A stretch of 64,000 bases of DNA from Arcobacter ellisii (GTDB lineage Bacteria; Campylobacterota; Campylobacteria; Campylobacterales; Arcobacteraceae): NCBI RefSeq assembly GCF_003544915.1, contig NZ_CP032097.1, positions 1,426,001 to 1,490,000 of the forward strand, given 5' to 3'. The first letter of the stretch is position 1, and each line of letters begins with the position of its first letter. The notes beneath the pieces were generated by a model that made no database searches, had not been told where the DNA came from, and worked only from the letters and a program-made list of their open reading frames with translations. Both the position numbers and the translations under genes were made by a program. Below are positions 28,836-37,194 of the stretch, in pieces.

Positions 28836-29606
28836 TTATCCTGCAAGACCTGAACGAGAAAGTACAGATTTTAAAGCTGTTGCAAGATTTGTTATTTCTC
28901 CATCTACTGTTTTTGAAAACTCATTATATTTATTAAGATTTTCATGTAAACTAGCCCAAGAACCTTGACCAGCTTCAACAAGTTTAATCCCAGTTGCTCT
29001 TTCATATAATCTTCTGTCATCTGTATTATTTAACCAAGTTCCAGTCATTGTTTTATGAGTAAATCTTGTTAAATATGAATTTTCATTACTATTTTTTAAA
29101 GTTGAAGCACTTAAAGAAAGATTATCTAATTTAGAATCCATTTGAAATTGTTGATTTTGGTAATGAAATTTATGTGCGTCAAATGAATTTACGTTATTTT
29201 GAATCATTTTTGCAACTTCAATTCTTTCAGCAGTTCTATCACTTCCCATAATCAATGAAGCAGTTTTAAAAGCTTTACTACCTTTAAATCTAGAATCTTT
29301 TATTTTTTGCATAAATTTAGATTTGAAAGAACCAGCAACAATATAAACCCATAGAGCTGTACCAATTTTAACACCTCTTTCAAAAAAGAAATTCATTATT
29401 TTAGTATAGGCATATAAGGTTAAACCCATTGAAAGAGTTTGTATAAATGATTGCATAGCTTCATCAAATTCAGAATCTCCCTCAAAATCTTTTAAGAAAG
29501 GCTCTGTAAGTTTTCTCATTCTTCTATATAAAAGAGAGGAAACAAAATCCTCTACACCATCTTCAACAGCATTTTTCCCAATATCTGCTAATTTTTGAGT
29601 AGCCAT
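28836..29606 (-). CDS. Element membrane protein, 256 aa
   Basis: Starts at ATG 29606 with AAAGGA upstream; an in-frame GTG at 29639 has no ribosome site. Two adjacent hydrophobic segments at about 58-78 and 85-105 (FIQTLSMGLTLYAYTKIM; IGTALWVYIVAGSF) separate a helical N-terminus from a soluble Asn/Ser-rich C-terminal half. Could be a virion membrane protein of a lipid-containing phage, or a DNA-delivery protein; I recognise no family. Confidence 0.6.
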   Translation of the reverse strand: MATQKLADIGKNAVEDGVEDFVSSLLYRRMRKLTEPFLKDFEGDSEFDEAMQSFIQTLSMGLTLYAYTKIMNFFFERGVKIGTALWVYIVAGSFKSKFMQKIKDSRFKGSKAFKTASLIMGSDRTAERIEVAKMIQNNVNSFDAHKFHYQNQQFQMDSKLDNLSLSASTLKNSNENSYLTRFTHKTMTGTWLNNTDDRRLYERATGIKLVEAGQGSWASLHENLNKYNEFSKTVDGEITNLATALKSVLSRSGLAG

Positions 29607-29678
29607 ATTAATTTTATCCTTTGATTTTATTCTTATCACAAAGCCAAGAAAAAAATAAATTCAAAGAGTAAAAATGTA

Positions 29679-30644
29679 TTATTGTTGTTTTTCTCCATCT
29701 TGATTATTAATATAATCTTCAACAAGAATCCTATCAATAATTTCTAAAGGATTTTGAAAAAGATTAAACCCATCAGTAGAACCTAAAACATCACCAACTG
29801 CATCAGTAGTTACAGGAAAGAAATCTTGAACATAATCAATTAAATCTTCCATTTTAGTTCCATTAATTTCTATTTGATCAATCCAAGATTCTGCATTTTT
29901 TTTAGCTTCAATTTCACGAGGTTTAATAATATTTCCTGAACTATCTTTTACATTTGAATCGCCATTTTTTAAGAAGTCTAAATGGTCATTTTTCTTTGTT
30001 ATATTTTCAACAATTTTTGCATTAGTTTCTTTTTGATTTTCGATACCCTCAACTATTTTAGTGTTTGTAGCTGATTGATTTTGAGCCATTGTATTAAGTG
30101 ATTGGACTATTGGTGCAGTATCTAAAGAAACATTAACGCCACCAGTTGCATTAATTGTTGTGGTTTTACTTTCAATAGCCTCTTGAATTTTTTGTAAAGA
30201 TTCTAAAATCAAAGCTTGAACCATAGTCTCATTCAAAGAAGTATCTTCAATAGTTTTTTTTAAATTATGCAACATTGATGTATTAGCATCTTGACTATTT
30301 AAAATAGCTTGTGTGTTTCTAATTGCACTTTGTGCAGAAGCTTTAATAATCTTTTGTTGATTTTCTAAATAAACATTTTGAGCTTTCACCAAATTATTAT
30401 TTTCAATTCCAATCATAGACTTATTAAAATTTTCTGCTTGCATAGTTCCCACTAAAGTGCCATCACCATCTTGAATATCTTCCATTTTATTCATTGCAGT
30501 AGTTATAGTCAAGGTTTTTAATCCACCATCTTGACTGTTTAAATCTGCAATAAGCTGTCCATTTCCAACATTGAAAAACTCATCATTTCCAGTTGTAAAT
30601 TCGATAACACCGCCCCCATCGGTATAAATTTTATATGTACCCAT
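29679..30644 (-). CDS. Element protein, coiled-coil, 321 aa
   Basis: The ATG overlaps the stop of the 40-residue ORF upstream (TAATG). The N-terminal 60 residues are beta-rich (YKIYTDGGGVIEFTTGND); residues 80-230 are a long helical/coiled-coil region rich in Asn and Gln (NTQAILNSQDANTSML; NQSATNTKIVEGIENQKETN), and an acidic C-terminus follows. No signal, membrane span or known motif. The make-up suggests a fibrous or assembly protein; not recognised. Confidence 0.6.
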   Translation of the reverse strand: MGTYKIYTDGGGVIEFTTGNDEFFNVGNGQLIADLNSQDGGLKTLTITTAMNKMEDIQDGDGTLVGTMQAENFNKSMIGIENNNLVKAQNVYLENQQKIIKASAQSAIRNTQAILNSQDANTSMLHNLKKTIEDTSLNETMVQALILESLQKIQEAIESKTTTINATGGVNVSLDTAPIVQSLNTMAQNQSATNTKIVEGIENQKETNAKIVENITKKNDHLDFLKNGDSNVKDSSGNIIKPREIEAKKNAESWIDQIEINGTKMEDLIDYVQDFFPVTTDAVGDVLGSTDGFNLFQNPLEIIDRILVEDYINNQDGEKQQ

Positions 30645-30766
30645 TATTTAACCCCTAACACACTTGCAATTTTTTGTAATAGTTGAACCATTTCATTAAG
30701 TTTATTGTAACAATCATCAGCAGTTGGTGTAGCTGATTCCGTTGGTGTTTGTGTATCTTCAGGCAT
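30644..30766 (-). CDS. 40-residue ORF coupled to the coiled-coil gene
   Basis: Encodes PEDTQTPTESATPTADDCYN followed by a short amphipathic helix (KLNEMVQLLQKIASVLGVK). Its TAA shares one base with the next ATG, and a ribosome site (AAAGGAA) precedes its own ATG. Too short for recognition; tight coupling supports it as real. Confidence 0.55.
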   Translation of the reverse strand: MPEDTQTPTESATPTADDCYNKLNEMVQLLQKIASVLGVK

Positions 30767-30787
30767 TTTTATTCCTTTCTTTTTTTA

Positions 30788-31999
30788 TTAAATATTATTT
30801 GGATTAGTCTTATTGAACAAATCAAAAAGACAACATTTTTTAATTATTGGCTCTGTTGTATCAGGTAAGAAATCAAAATTAATAGAACCATTAAATTTAT
30901 CTGCGTATTGGTCATAACCTTTTAATCTTATTCTATATACTTTATATTTTAAAGATTGATTAGCTAATTTTTCTTGTGTTCCACCAAAAGGTTTAGGTGC
31001 AATATAATAAGTATTATTTCTTTCAAGAAGTCTCATATAGAAAAATTCAAAAGGATTAAAAGCATTATAAAAACGTGAAAAATTAGGCACAAATGTAGGC
31101 AATGAATTAAATTCAGTTTCATCAACATTAATATTATTTTGAGTTTCTACAACTGTACTATGAGTAAAAGGTTTTATATAACTACGATTATAAGTATCAA
31201 GACCTATAGTATTCTCAAAAATATGTGAAAATGGATTTATATAACTATCCCCAAATTTATTAGAATTAGTTTTGAATGGAGAATAATTATTAACCGTATT
31301 AAACAACATATCATTAAAAGTTGAAGGCATTATAGATAATTGTTCATCTGTAAAAGTTGGCAATTCTAAAATAGCTAAATTCCCAGTTGTAACACCAAGA
31401 TAATTAAAAAATTGAACAAAATCAATATAACAAATATAATCATAATAAACTTTTTCATAATTATTTGAATCTAGTGAATTATTGTCATTTAATTTAACTC
31501 TGTAAATTTTACACTTCAATAATTCAAAAGTTAAATAATTTTGTTCATTGTAAGTTATAAATGATTTTTGTTTTAAACTATAATAACTTGAACCAACTGG
31601 AAAAATATAATCTTTATCGCCAAAATTTGTAAATAGAAAAATATATAAATCCTCTAAATAATCTTGTATCCAAGATTTTAAAGAAAAAAGTACATAAGGT
31701 TCCATTAATTCTATCATTTTAAATTTTCTATAACTCTCTAACTGTTCAAATGTATAAGAATCAGAATCAGCTGGAATTAATTCACTTTGATTAAATGGAT
31801 AGCTATTAAATAGATTGTTTATTTCTGTTTCTCTATCAACAAAAAAAGATGAATTAATTTCCTCTGAATAACTAGAACTATGAGAGTCTAAAAAATAATT
31901 TAAACTATGAAATTCAATCATATAATCAAAGCTAGTATCAAAAAAAGGATATACTCTTAGATTATTGAAAGATTTTACATAAGAATCAAATATTTTCAT
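30788..31999 (-). CDS. Element protein, 403 aa, candidate major structural protein
   Basis: I place the start at ATG 31999, which has AAGG six bases upstream, instead of the in-frame ATG at 32041 that would overlap the gene before. Extremely rich in Tyr, Phe, Asn and Ser (SLNYFLDSHSSSYSEEINSS; FNPFEFFYMRLLERNNTYY), soluble, with no signal, P-loop or cysteine pattern. It is the second largest possible virion gene and lies directly after the lysis genes. A capsid role (for example a double-jelly-roll protein) is a guess from size and place only. Confidence 0.6.
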   Translation of the reverse strand: MKIFDSYVKSFNNLRVYPFFDTSFDYMIEFHSLNYFLDSHSSSYSEEINSSFFVDRETEINNLFNSYPFNQSELIPADSDSYTFEQLESYRKFKMIELMEPYVLFSLKSWIQDYLEDLYIFLFTNFGDKDYIFPVGSSYYSLKQKSFITYNEQNYLTFELLKCKIYRVKLNDNNSLDSNNYEKVYYDYICYIDFVQFFNYLGVTTGNLAILELPTFTDEQLSIMPSTFNDMLFNTVNNYSPFKTNSNKFGDSYINPFSHIFENTIGLDTYNRSYIKPFTHSTVVETQNNINVDETEFNSLPTFVPNFSRFYNAFNPFEFFYMRLLERNNTYYIAPKPFGGTQEKLANQSLKYKVYRIRLKGYDQYADKFNGSINFDFLPDTTEPIIKKCCLFDLFNKTNPNNI

Positions 32000-32000
32000 T

Positions 32001-32234
32001 TTAAACCTTAGATTTTTGGCATTTAATAGTCGTGCAAACATTTAACTCATCAGCAATTTTTTTGGTTACTGTATTGTTTGTTTGTTCTGCTAAATATTGA
32101 GTTGATAATTGTGCAATTTGTAGCAATTTATCATCTTTTTTTGTATCTGTTGTATTAATATATTCTTTTACTGTTTTTACAGCAACTGGAACAAATATAT
32201 TAATTATTAATTGTTTTAAGATTGTAATAAACAT
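32001..32234 (-). CDS. Small membrane protein beside endolysin, holin candidate
   Basis: 77 residues with one N-terminal hydrophobic segment (about 3-24, ITILKQLIINIFVPVAV) and a polar C-terminal tail with two cysteines (VCTTIKCQK). It follows the endolysin gene by one base. The endolysin has no export signal, so a membrane partner is needed; position and topology make this the holin candidate. Confidence 0.6.
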   Translation of the reverse strand: MFITILKQLIINIFVPVAVKTVKEYINTTDTKKDDKLLQIAQLSTQYLAEQTNNTVTKKIADELNVCTTIKCQKSKV

Positions 32235-32235
32235 T

Positions 32236-32694
32236 TTAGTATTTCCCCTCTCTCATTACTTTACTTAGATATTCACTTCTTAATAGTCCTGAATTTCCTC
32301 TTTTATTATCTTTCATATCATATTCAATGAATTCTCTATGCCATTTTGAGTTAAGCATTTCTTTACTTGCAGATTCAAAATCATTTTTCTTTAAAAATGC
32401 TATTGTATTTTTAAATCCAAGAAGTTTAGGAACTCCCATATTAAAAGCCATTTCTAAAAGAACATTTTGTCTAATATCATCTAGCTTTTTAAATATTGGT
32501 AATTTGTCCTCTAACTCTAATTTAATGTTTAAAATGTCATTTTTTAACATCAAATCTGCTTCACTTTTTGAAATTCCATTTAATCTTAAATTTCTACCCC
32601 AACCAATTGTTATATGACCTTTTGGGCACAAATAAGGTTTTAAACTTATGTTTTCACTCTTTTTAATTGATTTTTCTAATTCTTCATAATTCAT
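32236..32694 (-). CDS. Phage endolysin, T4-type lysozyme (GH24)
   Basis: 152 residues. The catalytic pattern of T4-type lysozymes, Glu-x8-Asp/Cys-x5-Thr, is present as E14, C23 and T29 in KSENISLKPYLCPKGHITIG, with Cys in the middle position as in some phage lysozymes. LLEMAFNMGVPKLLGFKNT and the C-terminal SGLLRSEYLSKVM also fit the family. No signal peptide. This gene is the best evidence that the element makes lytic virions. It overlaps nothing and is two bases from the preceding small gene. Confidence 0.9.
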   Translation of the reverse strand: MNYEELEKSIKKSENISLKPYLCPKGHITIGWGRNLRLNGISKSEADLMLKNDILNIKLELEDKLPIFKKLDDIRQNVLLEMAFNMGVPKLLGFKNTIAFLKKNDFESASKEMLNSKWHREFIEYDMKDNKRGNSGLLRSEYLSKVMREGKY

Positions 32695-32696
32695 TT

Positions 32697-32891
32697 TTAC
32701 AAATCCTTTAATTTTTTTAAATATTTTTTAGTGGTTCTTGAATCAAGTCCACAACATTTTGCTACACTATAAGAATTAATTGTTATTCTTTTATTTACAT
32801 TGTTTTCCCCCTCTCTTTTTAAGATTAATTCGCCAATAGCTTTTAAAATTTGATGTTCAATAGGATTTATTTTTATTACAATTTCTTTCAT
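32697..32891 (-). CDS. Small HTH protein of the element
   Basis: 64 residues with a likely winged-helix/HTH segment (YSVAKCCGLDSRTTKKYLKKL) in the C-terminal half. It begins two bases after rep and ends two bases before the endolysin gene. Possibly a copy-control or late-gene regulator; inferred from motif and place. Confidence 0.6.
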   Translation of the reverse strand: MKEIVIKINPIEHQILKAIGELILKREGENNVNKRITINSYSVAKCCGLDSRTTKKYLKKLKDL

Positions 32892-32893
32892 AA

Positions 32894-34282
32894 CTAAACC
32901 CTATAAAGTTTTTTGTTAAACTCTTCAAACGTTGTAAGTGTTGAAGATTCATTCTCTAAAATTGCAAAAGTATCTTTTATATTATTTACAAAGTCCTTTT
33001 TAAAATCATAGAAGTATTGTTCAATAATTCCTGAATGGTTATAGAATGCGTTAGCCTTAACCATATAATCAAGAGTATTTAAACGTGCTTTGTCCACTAA
33101 AGTTAAAGAGTGTTTTTCTCTACATTCTTTATCTGCTTCGTGAAGTATTTTTGATAATTCATTAGAATCAAATGCACCACGTTTTAATTTTATAAATGTT
33201 GAAAGTACAGCTTTAAAAGCATTTTTAACGTATTCAACTTCGGGCTTAGATATATCTTTTGCACGTTGTAATTTTGGTTCTATTTTGTTATTAAATGATT
33301 GAATTGAATCCCAAACGTAAGAAGGTTCAGCATTACGAAATCTTTGTCTTAAAGTTTCAGGACTTAAATATTTGAAAGTACCATTTTTTAATATTTTAAC
33401 TTGTGTTATTTGTTCGTGAACTTCTTGATTAGTTAAATCTTTATGAACAAATCTTGAAACACAATAAGCCCATAAATTAGAAATAGAATTAATAACGTTA
33501 GTCATATCTTCATAAAGTCCTGAACCTTGCATTAATTCTTTAAGTCTTTCTCTACGTAATTGGAACTCTATTCGCCAAACATTACGATTTGGATTGAAGT
33601 TATCTTTATAATTCCACGAAAGAACCTGAATAAATGCCTTTTCTTTCTTTTGATTTATTTCAGTAGTTTTATTATAAATTCTTAATAATTCATCGCCCTT
33701 ACCTATTGAAAAGCCCGTAAATCTATTACCAAAATAAAACTCACTTGAAATGTCATTATGAAAAATTGTTTTTGTTTTTGAAAGTGTTTTAATTCTATGA
33801 AAATCAAATGTTGAAAATTCATATCCTTGAATATCTTTTGCTAAATGAATCTCACTTACTTTAATTAGATATTTTTCAATAAGATTATTAATACAATCTT
33901 TAACTAAATCAATGGCAATTTTATATCCATTTCTTAGCAAAAATTCGGCTCTAAACTCAACTTTAATAATAGGATTGTAATGTTTACCTATTTTTAAAAG
34001 ACCGATTGAAAAATCCCCATTTTGCAACACAACGTTAAAATTACTTTGTGAAGTTGCCATAACGTTAAATTTAGTTCCATCAATATCAGTTTTAATATAT
34101 CTTTTTTGATTATCAGGATTTTTTATTTCCATTGCTTTTGATTTTAAAATTACAAATCCATCAACAAAATCATTAAATTTTTTTATTTCATCTATTGTTA
34201 GATTATGATTAGGATAAAATTGCAATTTTAAAGTATCTACTATATCGTTTAAAACAGTTATAGAATTTTGATTTTTAACCAC
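32894..34282 (-). CDS. Replication initiation protein, Rep_trans-like
   Basis: 462 residues. Signature segments: VSEIHLAKDIQG (about 145-156, corresponding to the R-D-x-x-x-D metal region of the family), TGFSIGKGDELLRIYNK near 200 and VWRIEFQLRRERLKEL near 245. LRIYNK plus WR-E-LRR is the pattern of the Rep_trans group (pT181 RepC, RstA-type phage initiators), which nick one strand for rolling-circle replication. The Tyr of the YIG(S) motif in pT181 Rep aligns with Ser here, so the catalytic residue is uncertain. Directly upstream is a GC-rich hairpin that could be the nick site. Confidence 0.65.
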   Translation of the reverse strand: MVKNQNSITVLNDIVDTLKLQFYPNHNLTIDEIKKFNDFVDGFVILKSKAMEIKNPDNQKRYIKTDIDGTKFNVMATSQSNFNVVLQNGDFSIGLLKIGKHYNPIIKVEFRAEFLLRNGYKIAIDLVKDCINNLIEKYLIKVSEIHLAKDIQGYEFSTFDFHRIKTLSKTKTIFHNDISSEFYFGNRFTGFSIGKGDELLRIYNKTTEINQKKEKAFIQVLSWNYKDNFNPNRNVWRIEFQLRRERLKELMQGSGLYEDMTNVINSISNLWAYCVSRFVHKDLTNQEVHEQITQVKILKNGTFKYLSPETLRQRFRNAEPSYVWDSIQSFNNKIEPKLQRAKDISKPEVEYVKNAFKAVLSTFIKLKRGAFDSNELSKILHEADKECREKHSLTLVDKARLNTLDYMVKANAFYNHSGIIEQYFYDFKKDFVNNIKDTFAILENESSTLTTFEEFNKKLYRV

Positions 34283-34306
34283 TTAGACCCCCTTGTTAAT
34301 CCAGCA

Positions 34307-34322
34307 CGGGAACCGACTCCCG
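34307..34322. other. GC-rich hairpin before rep, candidate replication origin
   Basis: CGGGA / TCCCG stem with a six-base loop in the 56-base gap between rep and the upstream gene; the surrounding 30 bases are strikingly GC-rich for this genome. Rolling-circle double-strand origins are often such hairpins near rep. No nick consensus could be assigned. Confidence 0.35.
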
Positions 34323-34338
34323 CACCTCTTTATATTTC

Positions 34339-34749
34339 TTAAATTTTTGTGAATTTTGTAATAATTGGTTTTAATTCTGTAACTCCAAAGTTAGTAACTA
34401 ACCCCATTCTTCCAACAGCTAAATATTTTTTCATATCTTCTAAATCTTCAAAAGTTTCTTTTTCATCAATTTGAGATTCAAATTCAAAACCTGAAGCCGA
34501 TAACATTACAAAATATTTATCAGGATAACATTGAGGAACATCACCTATCATTTTTTGTTTATTAGTTGTTTTATCAATAATTGGTTGTCCTTTTTGAACT
34601 CTTTTTGCTGTAACTTGTACACCAAGCTCAACAACATTTTTTTCTCTTTGTTCTTGTTTTAATTCAAACTCTTTATTCATTCTTGCAACTTGTTGCTCAA
34701 TTAGTTGTTCTAATTCTGCTTTTGTATAAGTTTGTTTTTCATTACCCAT
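34339..34749 (-). CDS. Element protein, 136 aa, possible ssDNA-binding or replication accessory
   Basis: An N-terminal coiled-coil (LEQLIEQQVARMNKEFELKQ) is followed by a compact domain (VVELGVQVTAKRVQKGQPI; YFVMLSASGFEFESQI). No signal or membrane span. It lies just upstream of rep in the same operon, where filamentous and other rolling-circle phages often have their ssDNA-binding protein, but no family is recognised. Confidence 0.5.
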   Translation of the reverse strand: MGNEKQTYTKAELEQLIEQQVARMNKEFELKQEQREKNVVELGVQVTAKRVQKGQPIIDKTTNKQKMIGDVPQCYPDKYFVMLSASGFEFESQIDEKETFEDLEDMKKYLAVGRMGLVTNFGVTELKPIITKFTKI

Positions 34750-34859
34750 TTTTTTGCCTTTTTGTTAATTTATTTAAGGTGTTTAAACCTTTGTTTAACC
34801 CTTGTAAAAAATCAAGAATTAAGCAAAAATTTAAAATGTTATACTTAGGGAGTAAGTCC

Positions 34860-35270
34860 CTAAGATTTTAAATATTGTTTCTCATAGTTATTAATTTTGA
34901 CTACATTAAAATCAAAATCAAAAACAACTTGAGAGGAAACCAAATCACTACCCACATATCTTTCACAATAAAAAACGATTGAATTAGGAAAAATAGGATA
35001 ATGTTTTGAAGTAACTGTAACCCTTTCTACATTCGGACTATAAAAAAAACAAATTTTTTTATAAATTTCAATAGCTTCATTATTAGAAAATATATAATGA
35101 TTATCACGAGTAATAAGAGAACCTCTTACAAATTCATTTCTTAATTTTTCAACATCATCAATAATCTGAAAATCTTCTTTTGTAAGTAGATTCTTATCTG
35201 ATGTATATTCATCATAATCAACACCCATCTCCTCTGCTAGAAATTCATCTGCTATTCTTGAACCATTCAT
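34860..35270 (-). CDS. Element protein, 136 aa, unknown
   Basis: Start set at ATG 35270, where AAAGGA lies seven bases upstream, instead of the earlier in-frame ATG at 35297. Soluble, acidic N-terminus (ADEFLAEEMGVDYDEYTSDK) and aromatic C-terminal half. Its stop lies within a CTTAGGGA / TCCCTAAG hairpin (34844-34864). Downstream of the structured 415-base noncoding region. Confidence 0.5.
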   Translation of the reverse strand: MNGSRIADEFLAEEMGVDYDEYTSDKNLLTKEDFQIIDDVEKLRNEFVRGSLITRDNHYIFSNNEAIEIYKKICFFYSPNVERVTVTSKHYPIFPNSIVFYCERYVGSDLVSSQVVFDFDFNVVKINNYEKQYLKS

Positions 35271-35685
35271 AAAATATCCTTTTACGTGCAGTAGCACTAA
35301 TTAAACTTAATCTAGTTGTCGCCCCATCTTTTTTTGCTGTTTAAGTGAGAGGATTTATCTTCCACTTACACAAACTTCCATTCACTCGCTAACTTTGTGT
35401 ATGGTAAGCCCCATCGTTCGATAATCTGCAATTCAATATCATTTAGAGATATTATTAACGGGTGCACTGTTTAGCTAAAAAAATACATTTCTAGCCCTTG
35501 CGTAATTTGTTCAGCTGATAACTGAAAAAATCGAATCTTTTTTTATTTTATTTTTCTCTTTGGAAATATCGGGCTAAAGCCCTTATATTTCCTTGTGTCT
35601 TTTGCCTTTCGGCAGTTTATTTATTTTTAAAGAACATAAAGCCTAAAGGCTTAAATAAACCCTTTTAAAGGGCTAATTTAAACTT
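35271..35685. other. Structured noncoding region of the element
   Basis: A 415-base gap with no credible ORF and higher GC than its surroundings. The right part holds four successive hairpins: the compound GGGCTAAAGCCC structure (35562-35592), TGCC-TTTC-GGCA (35603-35614), AAGCC-TAAA-GGCTT (35639-35652) and CCC-TTTTAAA-GGG (35660-35672). Candidate replication origin, packaging signal or structured RNA leader of the rep operon. Confidence 0.6.
35562..35592. repeat. Compound hairpin with GGGCTAAAGCCC core, copy 2
   Basis: Inner GGGC-TAAA-GCCC at 35571-35582 with outer arms GGAAATAT / ATATTTCC. The core equals the copy at 28810-28821, while the outer arms have changed on both sides in a compensating way. 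Confidence 0.75.
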
Positions 35686-36048
35686 TTAGAAAAGTGTTAA
35701 TTGTTTTAATTTACTTGTCATAATTTCCTCTTTTATAAACTCTTTTGGGATTACAGTTCTATTATCTGTATAATAGAAATAATCCATTATTGTGTTAGGA
35801 AAAACTTTTTGAATTTTTATATGATTAAGTGCATTTTCAAACTGTTGTTTTCTAGTTAATTTATTGTTTTTTAATTCATCTTTATCAAGTAAAAACAATG
35901 GAGTTTCTTTTAATTCATTAGTGTTCAAATCGTGATAATAAAAATTGATATAAACATTTATACCTCTTGAAAATTTTTGAAAAGCTGACAAATCTGTAAG
36001 CCATTGATAACCAAATCTTTTCATTTCATAAGCTATGTTATTTTTCAT
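35686..36048 (-). CDS. Element protein, 120 aa, unknown
   Basis: Soluble, basic and aromatic-rich protein (RFGYQWLTDLSAFQKFSRG; YFYYTDNRTVIPKEFI) encoded 12 bases downstream of the integrase and probably co-transcribed with it. It could be an excisionase-like or regulatory factor, but no HTH is evident. Not recognised. Confidence 0.5.
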   Translation of the reverse strand: MKNNIAYEMKRFGYQWLTDLSAFQKFSRGINVYINFYYHDLNTNELKETPLFLLDKDELKNNKLTRKQQFENALNHIKIQKVFPNTIMDYFYYTDNRTVIPKEFIKEEIMTSKLKQLTLF

Positions 36049-36060
36049 TTTTTAATAATC

Positions 36061-37194
36061 CTATAAATCAAATAATTCAAAAAGTTTATGAATCACGATT
36101 TTTGAATTATGTGAATCTTTATCCGAATAAATTTCAGTTGTTTTAACTGAACCGTGTCCTAAAACGTCTCTTATATCTTCTAAAGGCAATCCAAGAGAAT
36201 TACGTGCAACAGTTCCAACAACGTGTCTAAAATCTTGACATCTAAAAGAAAGAGGAACATTTGAAGCAATTTTTATAGATTTAAAAAATTTACTTATTGT
36301 TGAGTATGGTGTTTTAGTTTTTGGATTGATGAATATAAAATCATCTTCGCCTCTTAATACTTGAAGTTCTAAAAATTCACTTCTTAAAAAGTTTGTCATT
36401 TGATGTGAATGTGTTTTTTTATCTTTTGATTTATGTGCTGGAATTATGTAATTATTAGCTACAAAATTAATTTCAGACCAACAAAGATTTACAGCTTCGC
36501 CCCAACGTCTTCCGTGAATCATTAAAATTAATAAAAGTCTTTTTTTTCTATTTTCTAAATCTGTAATATCAATATCAAAAATATTTTTATAAAAAAGTGT
36601 AATTTGTTCAACTGTTAAAGTCATAGGAACGTGATTATCATATGGTTTAATCGTAACGTGTTGAGCTGGATTATCTCTTTTTAAAATGCCCTCTTTTTTA
36701 AGGAATGTAAAAAAAGATTGAATACTAGATTTAATATTCTCTTGTGTTTTTCTAGCACATTTAATTGAACCGATAGAGTTTTTATTATCTAAATCATTTA
36801 TAAACTCTTGAATATCAGAATAATTAATTTTATCAATTTCCATAGAGCCAAATTTAGGAAGAATCCATTTAGTAAATCTTGATTTTTTAGTCTGTTGTTC
36901 TTGCTTAGACCATTTTTTAAACTCTACTCTTTCAAACTCTAAAAATGCAGTTTTAAAAAGAGTTTTAGACAAAGCATTAGCAAGTTTATTTCCATAAACA
37001 TTACTTTTAAATTTAGAATCTATTTCATTATTTGATTTAATTTGTTTAAATTTTTGAACAGCTATTGTAAGAGATTCTCCAAGATTAACTTTTTGTTGTT
37101 TACCTTGTAAATCTGTATATCTTCCGTAATAAGTTTTTTTATTTGTTTTTTTAGAAACAACGTAAAAGATACCTTGATGACTTGTTTTAATCAT
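36061..37194 (-). CDS. int: Tyrosine-recombinase integrase
   Basis: 377 residues with an N-terminal Arm-type/SAM-like DNA-binding region (YGRYTDLQGKQQKVNLGE) and a C-terminal catalytic domain. Visible active-site residues: Arg in GRRWGEAVNL near 215, Arg in QDFRHVVGT near 325, His in DVLGHGSVKTTE and the nucleophile Tyr in EIYSDK. The usual first His of HxxR is Gln here (CQDFRH), a tolerated but uncommon change. It lies near the att-distal side of the operon and should catalyse insertion into tRNA-fMet. The start overlaps the stop of the gene upstream. Confidence 0.9.
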   Translation of the reverse strand: MIKTSHQGIFYVVSKKTNKKTYYGRYTDLQGKQQKVNLGESLTIAVQKFKQIKSNNEIDSKFKSNVYGNKLANALSKTLFKTAFLEFERVEFKKWSKQEQQTKKSRFTKWILPKFGSMEIDKINYSDIQEFINDLDNKNSIGSIKCARKTQENIKSSIQSFFTFLKKEGILKRDNPAQHVTIKPYDNHVPMTLTVEQITLFYKNIFDIDITDLENRKKRLLLILMIHGRRWGEAVNLCWSEINFVANNYIIPAHKSKDKKTHSHQMTNFLRSEFLELQVLRGEDDFIFINPKTKTPYSTISKFFKSIKIASNVPLSFRCQDFRHVVGTVARNSLGLPLEDIRDVLGHGSVKTTEIYSDKDSHNSKIVIHKLFELFDL

